The notes: generated by a model from the letters alone, not told the origin. DNA of 64,000 nt from Isoetes taiwanensis (GCA_021234155.1 JAJEKV010000101.1:580658-644657), one strand, 5' to 3'. Numbered from the stretch's first letter, positions 13,104-25,039 are shown. Numbers and translations: made by a program.

Positions 13104-14814
13104 TAGCCTATCAATCCAATTCAATAACTTGATTCAATAAACAGAAATTTTTAAAGCTTCAAAAGACTACTTACTCACACTAGGTTTTGTGAAGCCCCCA
13201 CTGAGCATAAGCCTATATAATTGGACACTGTGTTCAAGAATTGATATCTTCTTATTTATCTTCACATGCTTCAAGAACTGCTGAGAACAACAAAACCAGA
13301 GGATTAAGATTAAAGGAAACCATTATGGTAGTTGTAAGCACTATCAGGTATGGTAGAAAGTAAAGGAAAACCGTAACCATACAATCCAAGTCCAATTAGA
13401 AGTATAACTGGAGCAAAAAAAATAGCACCAAAGATGCAAAACAAGAACAAAACGAGCATGACAGGCATGATAAATCAATAGGTGAGGTGTGTATGGACAC
13501 CTTAAGTAATCTAACCTTCTTTAGAACTCCCAAAAGCTTTCCTATTGCAAGAGGTGTTACATTGTAATCTGTTAGCACTCCCACTACTTTGAAAGAAGAT
13601 GTCAGACAGATCTCTCCAAAATGGAATACAAGAAAAGAATCTGTAACATTCTGATCAGCTAGACTTATTAAAGGGAGATCTCTGATACCTATTCTGTATC
13701 ATACACTTTGCCCTGGATGGATCCAAGTCTTCAGAATTTTTCATTTGTATAAAGAAGTGAGCAAAAACATGAAAGTGCCTAGAACTATTAGAGATTCATG
13801 CAAGCATCAGAAATCAGGGAAGTTGTTTACAATAGGCTATAGTGATGACTAATTATGATTTAGACAAATAGAAAGATCTCTTAAGAGACTAGAAGACCTG
13901 ATTATTGGTATTGTCAGGCATGCCAATTAGTTGGTCATTTTGAGCTTCTACAGCTGAGGCCAGAACCAGTTGTTTTGAGTATTACCAGATCCAATCGATC
14001 TGAGCTGTAGCAAAACCAGTCGAAAATACCTTGGAAAGCACTCCAGTCATTCTGAGCATTACTACATCCAGACGATTTGACCATTAGCCCAGAAATCTAG
14101 ATGTAACAATTTTTTTCTGAATGGATCCTATGCTTCTCTGCCTTGAAATCTAGATGCAACTGAACGAACGTGACATGGACAACAAACATGTGATATCCAA
14201 ATAGCAGCAAAACAAGCTAAATGTACATGGCAACGTTTGGATGCCATACTGGACAAACACAACTCCAAACAGTCGGATTTTATGGCATAGGCGGAAGGCC
14301 AGATTTGGAATATGGTCTGGATGGATTGTCCAAAAGCAAAATTGCAACCATCAAGATAATAAAAACCTATTTTCAGGAAAATAGCTCTATGTAATCCTCC
14401 CGCCCCACAGAATTGATAAACCTGCATCAGAGGCTGGACTTCCTGGATCAAAAGCACAGGGCCTTGGCATCTGGTTTCCTCAGAAATAGAATTACTTCCT
14501 TCCGCAGCTTTGTGTCCGGCCACAGGGAAAATGAAACAACCCTAAAGTAGAGTTGCTCGATGCGTGCATGCGAATACCATGCTAGTATAAATACATACAT
14601 GAAAAAATACATACACAACATTGCCCTTATGAAAAAAATGATGAGCGAGTAAAAAATAATGGGCACGCTCTATAAATACATACCTTATACATAGAACTAA
14701 CTAAATACATGCCATAAATCATATGTAAAGCATTGCTAAAAAGACGTACAAATATACGTTTTACGCGACGAATTATTTTTTGTGATATTCAAATAAACTA
14801 GAAACTAATTCTAC
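13104..14814. other. Spacer between PAL fragments
   Basis: No recognised gene. Short minus-strand open frames at 13396-13584 and 14128-14523 match nothing I know. Loosely repeated phrases such as 'ttttgagcttctacagctga' and 'gatctgagctgtag' occur at 13940-14060. Confidence 0.35.
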
Positions 14815-14981
14815 CAGGGACAAACATTGTTGCAACTCTAGACTAACCGTGTCCTCATGTAAAATTGTCTATTGGTTATGTCATACCATCTTCAAACTCT
14901 GGCATGATGCTGCAATAGCCTTCTTTTCAAGAGCGGCCTTCGAAAAAGACTAGACCCCTAACAACTTAGTCTTAAGCCCAA
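14815..14981 (+). repeat. PAL-array flanking repeat R2, copy c
   Basis: 'acaaacattgttgcaactct' to 'acaacttagtcttaag'. It is followed within about 10 bases by PAL fragment C, giving the clearest view of how this unit adjoins PAL sequence. Confidence 0.75.
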
Positions 14982-14988
14982 TAACTTA

Positions 14989-15280
14989 GAATGCAAAAAC
15001 AGCAGCAGAGGCTTCTCTCTTTGCCATAATTCAAAACTTTGAGCAAGAATTGGCGAGAGGCAAGGAAGAAATATGACAAGGGCATTCATGCTCTGCCTAA
15101 TAGAATTGAAGAGTGCGGGACTTGGTTCTTGTGCGAATTTGTGAGAAAGGAGGCCGGAACAAGGCTATTGAGCGACACACAGAAGACATCTTCTGTGGAT
15201 GAAATAAACAAGGTGTTCATGGCATTGTGTGATGGCAAAATAGTTGCTCCTTTGCTTCGTTGTGTGGAGGGATGGAACGG
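14989..15280 (+). pseudogene. PAL: PAL C-terminal fragment C, in chimeric open frame
   Basis: NAKTAAEASLFAIIQNFEQE, then after a frameshift KKYDKGIHALPNRIEECGTW, VRKEAGTRLLSDTQKTSSVD, NKVFMALCDGKIVAPLLRCV, EGWNG. Homology stops at 15280. The open frame continues into unrelated sequence to 15473, so the 144-codon frame starting at 15039 is a chimera of PAL tail and unknown DNA. Transcription is not shown by the sequence. Most likely a pseudogene. Confidence 0.85.
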
Positions 15281-15739
15281 ACTCCGTCATCTAATTAGGT
15301 TGAGCCGGAAGCAAAGCAAAAATATAACACCCATAGTTATCATGTATGACAGGTACAACTACTGCTCTCTTGTGGTTGAAAAGACATCACCTAAAAAACA
15401 TGAAGCGGACTTTGGCCATACCATCCTCAATTTACAGGGCAAAACTTCAATGTCCGAAATTCGACAGAGATAAGAGAAAAGGTACTATTTTGTCTTCCAG
15501 ATGCCCTCCATGCCGCTTCTGTCCAAATCTATCTGGCATATCCCGTGGCCAAAAATCATACCAATTTTTCTTTCTCGATTTTTGGAAAACCCAAAATATT
15601 TTCCGGCAGACAAAACTTTTAAAACCTTAGAAAACTAACCTAAGAAAAAATCCAAAAAGTTTCCCACACATCGGAAAAACCGAATTTAAAAAATAGATAG
15701 ATGCCAATTGTACTCAAATAAACTAGAAACTAATTCTAC

Positions 15740-15846
15740 CAGAGACAAATATTGTTGCTACTCTAGACTAACTACGTCCTCATCTAAAATTGCTTATTGT
15801 TTATGTCATACCATCTCAAACTCTTTCAGGATGCTGCAATAGATGA
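15740..15846 (+). repeat. PAL-array flanking repeat R2, copy d
   Basis: Fourth copy of the unit: 'acaaatattgttgctactct', 'tcctcatctaaaattgctta', truncated after 'ggatgctgcaatag'. The preceding 'aaactagaaactaattctac' is shared with the copy at 14815. Confidence 0.7.
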
Positions 15847-16391
15847 GATTTACTTTCGTTTCTGCAAGATTAGAAGGTAAATACAGTTCTTGAACTACTG
15901 AGGTAGTTACTTGAATTAGTTTGTTCTATTTGGCATGAGCTCTATTTAGTTATTTTGCTTTCTATGTCTCTCCATCAGCCTACGTGCATCTCTCTCCTCT
16001 CTTGTTTTGAAGCTCCATGTAAAGTCCCACACTGTCTCTCTTCCTTTGTCTTAGAAGCTTCTTCTTTTTTTGCGTCTCATTTCTCTCTTTTTAGTCCCTT
16101 TTTGTTTACAATTTTGTTACCATGGCATTTTGGATGACAAACTTTCAAGCGTTAACTCAGGAGCAACGAAAGGGGCTTGTTGCTAGGATTCCGACTCATT
16201 CCTTCGTGGCTTACTCATTTGTGGCTGGACCAGTTCTTTTATCCCCTGTCTCATTTCGCAAAGATCTTTTTAAAGAATTTTATTTCCCTGCATCTGCCAT
16301 ATTTGTGTATTTTTTTGCAAAATGGATGAGGATGGATTTCCTGCTGAAAAGCTATGGCGATCAGACATAAAGGTTAGTCTGGATGAAGAAA

Positions 16392-16720
16392 TTGCAGGGT
16401 AAAAGCATGCTACGGTGTACCACTTTTGGAACCCTCAAAAGTACCTACACTGGGTACTTTTAAAACTGGTACTTTCTGTTTTCTCTTTCCATTAAAATCA
16501 ATCGAAAATTTTTGAATTGAAGGTCAATAACATGTCAATATATAGTACTAGAGGATAACAATACTATTAGAGACTAATATAAATGAATTAACTCTCAAAC
16601 TTATTATTTATTGCAGCATTTATGCAAGTTCCCAGTACCCAGTGTTGGGTACTCTGGGTAGTTTCGCACTCCCTAAAAAGTACTTTAGATGGTACACCCT
16701 AGCATGCTTTCACCCTGCAA
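16392..16720. mobile_element. MITE with ~65-base imperfect terminal inverted repeats
   Basis: The left end reads TTGCAGGGTAAAAGCATGCT and the right end, reverse-complemented, reads TTGCAGGGTGAAAGCATGCT. Similarity continues inward through GGTGTACCA and a 'cactgggtact' motif present at both ends. The centre (about 16490-16615) is AT-rich and non-coding. Flanks are 'agaaa' and 'aggaaa', so a target duplication is not clear. It lies directly upstream of PAL fragment D. Superfamily uncertain; CAGGG ends would suit hAT. Confidence 0.75.
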
Positions 16721-16759
16721 AGGAAAGGGTGGATGAGAGCTCCAATTGGGTTCTCAACA

Positions 16760-17532
16760 AGGTGATGAAGGGCACTATAACACCCGTCTGGCCATAGCTG
16801 CAATAGGGAAGCTCATGTTCGCCCAATTCTCAGAGCTTGTCAACGACTACTACAACAATGGATTGCCTTCAAATCTCAGCAGAGGACCTAATCCCATCTT
16901 AGACTATGGCATGAAAGGGGCCAAAATTACCATGGCTTCTTACACCTCTGAGCTCCAATTCCTTGCAAATCCCATGACGAATCATGTGCAGCATAATCAA
17001 GATGTAAATTCTCTTGGCTTGATCTCTGCCAGGAAGACCGAGGAGGCTGTTGAGATCTTGAAGCTCATGAGCTCCACTTTCCTCGTCGGGCTTTTGCCCG
17101 AGCAAATCGATCTGCGACACCTTGAAGAGATTATGCGCCCACTGTCAAGCACCGTGGCAAAGTTGCAAAGAAGACCCTTTTGGTGGATGAAATGTGGGAA
17201 CTGTCTCCCTCGATTCTCGAGAAGGATCTTCTCCCAATTGTGGACCATCAGCATGTGTTTAGCTACATCGATGATGCCGCCAATGCTTCCTATCCTCTCA
17301 TCCAAGAGCTCAGAAAGGTTTTGGTCCAGTTTGGATTGAAGAATGCAAAAACAGCAGCAAATGCTTCTCTCTTTGCCAAAATTCAAAACTTTGAGCAAGA
17401 ATTGGCGAGGGAGCTCACAGAGGAGATTCCTGTAGCAAGGGAGAAATATGACAAGGGCATTCATGCTCTGCCTAACAGAATTGAAGAGTGTAGGACTTGG
17501 TTCTTGTACGAATTTGCAAGACAAGGAGAGTA
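16760..17532 (+). pseudogene. PAL: PAL fragment D (extends furthest upstream)
   Basis: Begins around [20 protein letters not shown] and runs [76 protein letters not shown] frameshift near 17090-17150 moves the frame before [45 protein letters not shown] and CRTWFLYEFA. It ends at a TAA at 17531-17533, short of the usual tail. SAEQ is missing after HVQ relative to fragment B. The MIO-forming N-terminal half is absent. Pseudogene. Confidence 0.9.
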
Positions 17533-17629
17533 AGCTTAGAATTACTTTTGTGTCTTTCATCTTCATCTGCTAACGTCCCACTATAGTCACATTGATTCTA
17601 TATGGGTCTAGATTCTATATAATTGCTTA

Positions 17630-17675
17630 GATTATGACATTAAAGGGGCCGAAATTGCCATGGCTTCTTACACCT
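17630..17675 (+). pseudogene. PAL: PAL micro-fragment E
   Basis: Fifteen codons reading [15 protein letters not shown], the same PAL segment seen at 12319 and 16904. It is preceded by the 'taacgtcccactatagtcac' flank that also lies upstream of fragment A2. Homology ends at 'cttacacc'. Confidence 0.7.
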
Positions 17676-17679
17676 TTTC

Positions 17680-18320
17680 TTAGAGATTGCAACCTTGGGG
17701 CAGAGCCCCTATATATACCTTTGTATTCTTTATTCCATAGATACATAGAGTTTCTTATTCTTGTTCCTTCCATTATTGCATGACAGTCTGTCAGTCGAAA
17801 ATCGATTTTTGAGGTCACATTTGCATATTTCTTATTGAGGAAACCTGATGCATAGTGCTTGCAAATGTGTCAGAGATAGCCCTAGGTAACAGAATTGAAA
17901 AAATTCTCATTTGCTCATTCTGTAAAAATTGAATTCTGTCTGGAACATTGACTTTATTTTGACTTGGACAAATTATCAAAATTGAATGGGTTCTGCATAT
18001 ATTTTGGGGCTACACTTCTGGTCATAGATTCTTTGCATATTAGAACAACCGCTTGAATTGAAATGGCATCAAAATTCGAGATAGTTTATGGGTGGCATAA
18101 GTTTTGCTGAGAGTGCCATTTCTTGGTTTTGGGAAATCACTTGAAACTTGAGTTCTTTGCATTATTTTGCAAGTTTCTTACTTAGATTGGTTGCTTTAAG
18201 CAACCTGGAGGCTCTAAATCACTGAGGTTAAAGGTTTGCTAGGAACACCTTCAACAACCATATACTCGTCATTGACATGCAACAGGTTGTACCACATATA
18301 TACACTCACCATAACCTCAT
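17680..18320. other. Gene-free spacer
   Basis: AT-rich sequence without a convincing open frame, RNA gene or repeat. Confidence 0.3.
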
Positions 18321-18339
18321 GACATGTACACATAGCCTT

Positions 18340-18510
18340 TCATGGTGCAGACTGGTTTTCTAGACTTCTCTTCAATGACTACAAGTGTGTTCGAGGTCCT
18401 TTGGCGCTTCTTGGCCAAGGGTTGGTCTTCTGCCCATGGAACTTGGTCCCTAGGGTAATGTCGACATCTTGAGTCTGTTGGCAGAGCTGATTCATAGTTC
18501 CGAGGTGGAT
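18340..18510 (-). repeat. Inverted repeat arm R3a
   Basis: Read on the minus strand this segment matches 19425-19535 on the plus strand: 'cattaccctagggaccaagt' against 'cattaccctggagaccaagt', followed in both by a gaagacca..aagaagc..caaag run. Both arms are open (RHYPRDQVPWAEDQP and YWHYPGDQVSWIEDHH), so an old coding fragment is possible. No family recognised. Confidence 0.6.
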
Positions 18511-18573
18511 AAGTCACCTGGAGGTGCCTTAAGCGGCCATGCGGAGGTTCTAATACGTCATATCCATATCAAA

Positions 18574-19270
18574 GCATAAAACCCTTCAAGAATCTAGCAA
18601 TTCATAGGGTTTATGTTTTGGGGGCTGAAACGTGGTCTTTGTCATGGATAAATCGGTGCACCATCTCTAGACATGCATGCATGGCCATGGCAACTGGAAA
18701 AATGGAATTTGGATCTATCGGCCATCCAGAATGATCCCAACACAATGTCTTGCTACTGTAGAAGCAGCTCTTGACTTTTAATTGCCACATCGGAAGGAGG
18801 ACAGATCCAAACTCCACTGCATCAGTTCCAATTGCTTCGCATTCTTAACTGCGACTTCTCAGCTATATGTCCTAAGTGTAACAGAGCAAAACTCGACCTC
18901 CAAAACGTAAACCCTTCAAGAACCTAGCAACACACAGGGTTTACGTTTCGGAAGCCAAAACGTGGTCGTTTTCATTGGTAATCTATGCACCTTCTCTAAA
19001 CATGCATGCAGGCCCATGGCCACTGAAAAAATAGGGCTCGGATCTATTGGCCATCCTGAATCTTGCTACTGCAAAAGGCACTCTTGACTTCTAATTGCCA
19101 TATTGGAAGGAGGATGAACCCAAACCCCATTCCATCAATTCCTATTTCTTTGCATCTTCAACTACAGCTTCTCGACCATGTCCCAAGTGCAAACGACCAA
19201 AACTCAACCTCCATAATGTAAACCCTACAATAACCTAGCAACACACAGGGCTTACGTTTCAAAGGTCATG
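18574..19270 (+). repeat. Tandem repeat of ~310-330 bases, two full units and a partial third
   Basis: Units start at about 18574, 18903 and 19215, each with an 'aaacccttcaagaa(t/c)ctagcaa' type start. Shared internal landmarks are 'aaacgtggtc', 'catgcatgca', 'gcactcttgacttctaattg' and 'ggaaggagga'. The third unit is cut after 'gcttacgtttc'. The palindromic start (gtaaaccc ... gggtttac) lets each unit head fold back. Confidence 0.8.
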
Positions 19271-19424
19271 TCTTACTCAGATTCGAACAGGACCTCACAC
19301 CGTATCATCATGTAGAGGGAGCGCATTGATGCCAGAAGAAGGATCCTTAAAACCCTCGGAAGCAGCTCGCCCCAAAACTCCTCTCCCAAAGCCCCTGGCC
19401 ATGGACGGGCAACTCTCCCACTCC

Positions 19425-19640
19425 GGAACTGTGAATTGGCTCTGCGAAAGGACTCAGAATATTGGCATTACCCTGGAGACCAAGTTTCATGGATAGAAGA
19501 CCACCATTTCTCCAAGAAGCACCAAAGTAGCTTATGTCCAAACACATTCGTAGTCAATTGGCTGCGGAATACTGCCATGTATCGTGTCCCTGTTTCTTTT
19601 GTTGCCAAAGCTGACTGTATCACTTGGTCCCTAGGGTAAT
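19425..19640 (+). repeat. Inverted repeat arm R3b
   Basis: Opposite-strand partner of 18340-18510. The phrase 'acttggtccctagggtaat' occurs at 19622-19640 and also at 18440-18458 in the same orientation, so the two arms also share a short direct repeat. Confidence 0.55.
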
Positions 19641-19984
19641 TCTGTCATTCCAGACGACGTGGCAAAGTCAAATCGCCATTCCGGATTTCCTACACTGTCC
19701 GAACGACGAAACACTTGGGTTTCTACATGGTCGCCCACAAGATGCTTCGCGGTTAGATAAGTTCTCTTGGACCGATCTTGTATTTTTTTTAACTTGCTCC
19801 AAACAGGGTCTTGAAACGGAGGATTCAATGGTTGGATAGGGAAATCGAGCTCCAATGGGGCGGGGAGGGAGGGGGGTCAAAGATTAACATACTGACCTCG
19901 GGAAGAGCTACCAGGGAAGGTCAAGCGTCGCTTGCACACTTCTTGGAGAAAGGGTGGTCTTTTACCCACGAAACTTAGTCCCCA

Positions 19985-20585
19985 AAATTTCCTTAGAATC
20001 CTCAATATTCCACGAAGATTGTCATGGAGTCTTCAAGATCCAATAGATCCCCCAGATCTCTTAAAATTCTACAAATATTCCCATATATTCGATACAGATT
20101 GGCTTAGATTCTCTAAGCTTCCCTTAAGATTCTAATATTCCTCTAGATACTTTAAGATTATATGAAGATTTCTCAAGAATCTCCTAGATTCCTTCAACAT
20201 TCCATGAGATTCTACCAAGGTTGCCTTAGATTCCTCAAGATCCCTTGAAGATTCAGACAATATTTGATATTCTATAAAGATTTCTTAGATTCTCAAATGT
20301 TCTATACATATTTCACTAGCTTCTTTAGGATTCCTTTGAGATTTCCATAGATCCCCATAGATTCCCTAAGATTCCACAAAGGGTCTCATAGATTCCCCTA
20401 GGTTCGCTAATTAGATTCCCATGAATCACTTATGATTCTCCTACATCCTTCTAGATTTGTTGATATTCAGTCAAGGTTCCCTTACATTCCCTTGGATTCT
20501 CCATATTTCATGAAGATTTCCCTAGAGGCCCTTGCAGTCCCTTCGATTCCCCATATTTCATAAAGATTACCCTAGATTCTTTAAG
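19985..20585 (+). repeat. Degenerate AGATTCC-type satellite tract
   Basis: About 600 bases of irregular 20-30-base units built on 'agattcc(c/t)' and 'ttccttagattct', for example 'ctcctagattccttcaacat' and 'ccctaagattccacaa'. Composition differs sharply from the flanks. No coding frame persists. Likely a decayed minisatellite or low-complexity tract. Confidence 0.8.
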
Positions 20586-20589
20586 TTAT

Positions 20590-22200
20590 TATAAACACAG
20601 TTGATAGAGATAGGAAACTGAGCATGTGAGTTGTTTCCACTTTCCACATAATCCGTCGATTAGATTGAAGGGAGCTCCATCTTCAAACCCTCGACAGCTT
20701 GGTACATGCCACTGTTTAAAATACTGTTGATACAGTCCAGAATACTATGGTCGGTAAGTTTGATACATTCCATCAGGCTTTGGCTTTAACTAAAGCAAAA
20801 CCTGAAGAGAAACTGGCCATTCGAGAAGATTATCTGGGCTATTAGATCTTTAAATAAGGTCATGTTATGCAAATCTCAGTGCAAAGCTTTTATTATGCGT
20901 AAGATCTCTGGAGTTTAATTGGAAGTACAATTGAATATTAGCTTATCATTTCTCATGAGCACAAACATTTTGTGAGCTCGTAAAGCTCATTTGCTGTGCT
21001 CGCTTTGAGCATATATATGCGGTTCCGGAGTATATCAGTTTTTGCACTAGATTGTTCTTGATATTACATTGGGCACAAATGGTCTCAAATGACACGCATT
21101 ATTTGTGCAATTAGAGTGAGAACAATATCTACAAATGCCTCATGCGTCTTACTAGGGAACCTTCATTTGTTGAAATGAAGGTCTACAATTGCAAATGATC
21201 AATATATGCCTTCCAGATGTGATATTGCTAGACCCTAAATTTTTTTCTTACATGCTGTTTTGTTGTTACGTTTTCTTATTAATCATCTATCCCCCTTTTT
21301 TTTTTTCACTTTGGCCGAGATGAACGGCCCAAATGGTGATCCTGGCATAGTCATCCTATTGGTTCTACTACTTTCCCGTTTTGCCTCTGTGCAAATCCGA
21401 TTAGGTATTCTGTGCTTCGCCAATCCGCTCACTCTGTTCCGCTTAACCTACTCATGCTGCTTCTCCTACTCAAAAAATCCAGAGTCTAGTGCTGAGCAAA
21501 TCGGGTCTTGCAATGGCGCTCATATTTTTTTCTTGGCCCACACGATTTCTTAGTGCTTAGCAGAGCAGGCGCTCAGATTTCGTAAGTATTTTTTATGGTG
21601 CTTAGGCTTTTGTAGCACTTACTCTGTTTACAGATCAAGGTGACCAAGATGCCGTTAGCATCAACAACAAATAGAGTGGCCGATTTTCTATTCGGCCCAA
21701 AATTGGCATGCTGACGAACAAAGGGAGGAAGCTGCAGCAGGTGCACGACTCCTGTAAGACATTATGTTGTCCATTCAGGTTATTTATTCAGTTCATGCTC
21801 TATGGAACTTCCCCTTACTTGTTATGATTCTCTGTTTAGATTATACAAAGGAGATGGCAAAGCAGTTCTGTCTATAGGGCTGGATGAGGAGAAGTGTGCA
21901 GCCCATGATGAATCCATGTATGTAGGTTTGCAAATATGGAAAGGGTTACTTACCTTAGCATGCTGGGAAAGAAAAGCAGTGCAAAAGATTTGAGAAAAGG
22001 GCCCCTTTCAATCTTTTTTTTCAAGGAGGCTATCTGGATAATACTCTGGCTGAAGGCATACAAATTCCAATGGCAACATAAGAAAGCTGGAAGGCTACAT
22101 AAATTAGGTTAGAATGTCACTGTTATTATATGTCTGAATATACATGACAAGTTATGAGTTTAATGTAGTAATGAAGTTAACATTATATTATGCATAGCTT
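20590..22200. other. Gene-poor stretch
   Basis: Short frames at 21260-21553 and 21802-21993 have no recognised domain. The latter ends about 270 bases before the SET-domain fragment and could be an upstream remnant of the same gene, but it lacks the Cys pattern expected of a pre-SET region. Confidence 0.3.
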
Positions 22201-22260
22201 CATTTGTACTTACTGGAAGTTTATTTAATTCTTTAAGTTTAATCTAAGTTCCTTGCATTG

Positions 22261-22362
22261 CAGATGTATTGTCACAAAGGAATAGGATGGGATCTTTATG
22301 CTCTAGAAGACTTGCCACTTAGTGCATTTGTATGTGAATATGCTGGAGAAATCATTGCTTAC
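22261..22362 (+). pseudogene. SET-domain N-terminal exon fragment (SUVR/SUVH-like)
   Basis: After a good acceptor (TTGCATTGCAG, ending 22260) the frame reads MYCHKGIGWDLYALEDLPLS then AFVCEYAGEI. This matches the start of SET domains in plant SUVR-type histone H3 lysine methyltransferases, which usually read KGWGLRALEDLPKGAFVCEY. Residues after GEI do not continue the SET fold, and no SET/post-SET motifs (NHSC, GEELTYDY) follow. Probably a one-exon relic; I cannot exclude a further exon beyond the window of my reading. Confidence 0.55.
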
Positions 22363-22581
22363 TCTTTGCTCTTCGGATTCCATCGATCAGAGCCCTCCGA
22401 TCGAGATTGTAGAGAGGGCGAGCATGCATGTCTCGCATGCATGCATTACATGCTTTCCCTGGTTGGGAGATCGCTATATTAGGCGAGGTTCTTCATCAAC
22501 ATCTCATCGGCTCTTCCTCTTCTCTCTCAGCAGTACCTTATTCTCTATTCTTTGAAACACACCCTCCCCCCTAATTGTTTA

Positions 22582-22691
22582 ATGTATTGTCGTCTGGCAC
22601 GCGTGACCAGTCCCTCTATTTGAAGAGGTTTTTCCTTTGTTGTCGCATGGCACGCGTGATCAGCCCCTCCACTTTGGGAGGTTTGTCTTTT
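22582..22691 (+). repeat. Tandem duplication, ~57-base unit x2
   Basis: 'tggcacgcgtgaccagtccc' at 22597 and 'tggcacgcgtgatcagcccc' at 22647, each followed by an agaggttt/ggaggttt motif. The conserved MluI-like ACGCGT stands out in CG-poor DNA. Confidence 0.7.
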
Positions 22692-22699
22692 CACATTTG

Positions 22700-23700
22700 T
22701 TCTAGTGTTGATTATGTGCAGGTACAGGTTGGCAAGTGGCAGCAGCTTCGACTTCTCCATTCGTGGGTTTTTTGGGAGCAAATTTTCAGCCGTACGTTTG
22801 TCCAAGCCCCTTGCCGAAGGTTTATTACTAGGGTTTTTCCTCGAAAACCCAAAAGGGCGGGGTTTTTTAATCCCGGTGATAAGCTTTCGGCAGGTACACA
22901 AAACAAACATCTATTAGCATTGTATTTTCTGGGGTCCAAGTTGTATAATTGGACATTCCCTTTATTTTACTTCGTGGGTAGTTCGCATGTGTGCGGCTAC
23001 CCACTATCCACCATTGTAGAAAATCTGCTGAGATGAATGAGAAGCCTATCTATCGGGAGGTTTTTGTCGTTTTCATGCGAGCCCCTTTCTAGAATTGTCT
23101 TAAGAAAAGATGTTAGGTAAGATTGCACGCTTTTTTTTTCTTCCTTGTTTTAAAAATGGCTCCAATTTGCATTGCAAAGGTGGTCTGCAACAGCTGCATG
23201 TTGGCTACTATGCAAAAAAATTCTGCATGTATTCTTATTGTTTTGTTTTTCAGCTCTACAAATTGAAATTAGTTGTTGGATAAAGATGCTTTTTAAATGC
23301 TGCAAGGTTTTTAATCATAGGTAATGTCCTCATTTTATGTCTCATACAAGTTCTGAAATTATTGAAATTCAAACTTCACATTTATTATAGGGTCTGTTAG
23401 CTGAAGGGTGACTCACATTTTAAATGTGTACTCATTTGAGAAGTTTAAATAGAAACTGACATTTGTTCTTGTCCAGGTGTCATGATACAAGCTTGGTGGA
23501 TGTTTCTATTTAAGCATTTTATGTAATACCTAGTGGACTTCATTTGGGTTTGATTCCCAAAAGGCAATCAAGATATTCAATTACAATTTAGAAATAGCGG
23601 AAATTCAATCAGGATTTAGAAATAGCTTGAATCAGGATGAGCTATTCTTTAAGTTTTCTATACTTGTTGTTTTTGTCTTAATCCAATGCATTGTTTCGTT
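22700..23700. other. Gene-poor stretch
   Basis: Several overlapping frames of 70-150 codons at 22575-23036 match nothing I know. 'ggcggggttttttaatcc' at about 22857 is shared with 26783, so part of this is dispersed repeat. Confidence 0.3.
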
Positions 23701-23753
23701 AAAAGTACGATAGGAAAAACATGTCTTATTGTATGAAAAACAACATGTGGTTG

Positions 23754-24060
23754 CACTACAATTAATGAAAATAAGACGTGGATAAACAAATATGTGTTGT
23801 TTTTTTGGCAAAGTTCACACTTAAAAATTATGCGTTGTTTTTTCTTTTGAGTGAAAAATTACAGATGTGTTTTACGCATTGTTTTTGTCTAAAAACTATG
23901 GTAAAAACCACACATAAAATTATGTGTTGTTTTTGTCTAAAAACAACCCCAAAAACCACACCAAAAAAGTACGTGTTGTTTCTAGCATTTTCGGAATAAT
24001 AATATGCATGGTCTTTATGTGTTGTTTTTTTTACAAAAAATACAGCAAAAAACTACGGAT
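23754..24060 (+). repeat. Subterminal-like repeat cluster 'tgtgttgtttttgtctaaaa', possible CACTA end
   Basis: CACTACAA at about 23754 is followed by repeated 'tatgtgttgttttt' and 'gtctaaaaac' motifs in both orientations ('aaaaaccacac' against 'gtgttgtttt') to 24060. CACTA (En/Spm) elements start CACTA and carry short subterminal repeats of this sort. No TAGTG partner end and no transposase was found, so an element is only suspected. Confidence 0.45.
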
Positions 24061-24324
24061 GGAGCAAACTTTGGGGTTATAGTGGTAGCATATTTGTTTT
24101 TCAAAGCAGTGTTCTATGCAACTCCCATATGCAACTCTGACTCATCAATGTCTTTTCGCCGGCATGTTAGACCAGTAGGCAATATCTCATGGACAAGACA
24201 TAAGGCATGGCTATAAGGAATCTATGGGCGTAGAAATCTCTCTCTATAAGAAGGTGAACACTTTGTTTTCCCATGAGAAGGTGAACACCCATAATTGAAC
24301 TTGCCATTTTGGAAATAGTTGACT

Positions 24325-24435
24325 TTGAAAATAGTTCATTGAGCTTCAAGTAAGGTTCAATTTTGTAACATCGAAGCAAGTGCAGTAGAAAATAGTTCAT
24401 TGAGCTTCAAGTGAGGTTCAATTTTGTAACATTGA
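24325..24435 (+). repeat. Tandem duplication, ~60-base unit x2
   Basis: 'aaaatagttcattgagcttc' followed by 'aag..aggttcaattttgtaacat' occurs at 24328 and again at 24389, with one or two changes. Confidence 0.85.
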
Positions 24436-25039
24436 AGAAGTTCAGATGCTAAGGTTTTAAACTTGTAATGATCAGAACCTTTATAGATGTGTTTAAATTT
24501 CTATGAAGTCCTTGGTATGATGACAATTATTAGTGCAAAAGCAGCACTTGCAAAATGAAAGCAAAAAAGATCTGCTTATTTCGTAAGCATCTACAATTCA
24601 TTTGTCCTTATCTTATTTCCATTATGGCATTAATTCATGTTTGGAAAAATAGTTATAACTAAACAATCTGATCGAGGTTAAGTTGGTTCCGCATCAAAAT
24701 AATATACCACACATCATTACAAAGTATGGAATCCATATCATGTCAGTTGCTTGCTTCATAATTTGCGTCATACCACATGAGCATTGACCTTTTCCAATTC
24801 CAACTCTGGCTTCAGAGTGTGTGTTCATTTAAGTACAAAATCAACATGCCAATACGCTCACATTCTACCCATGCTATCTATTAAGGGTTGGCTCATATAT
24901 CATGCATATTTGACCTCATGACACTACAACCTTCAGCTTGTACACATCCTGTAGCCTTTTCTATATCAAGCAGAAAAATGTAATATAAAATAATCTAGAC
25001 TTCCATCACATAAAAGCACTTACAACCTCTATACAGGCA

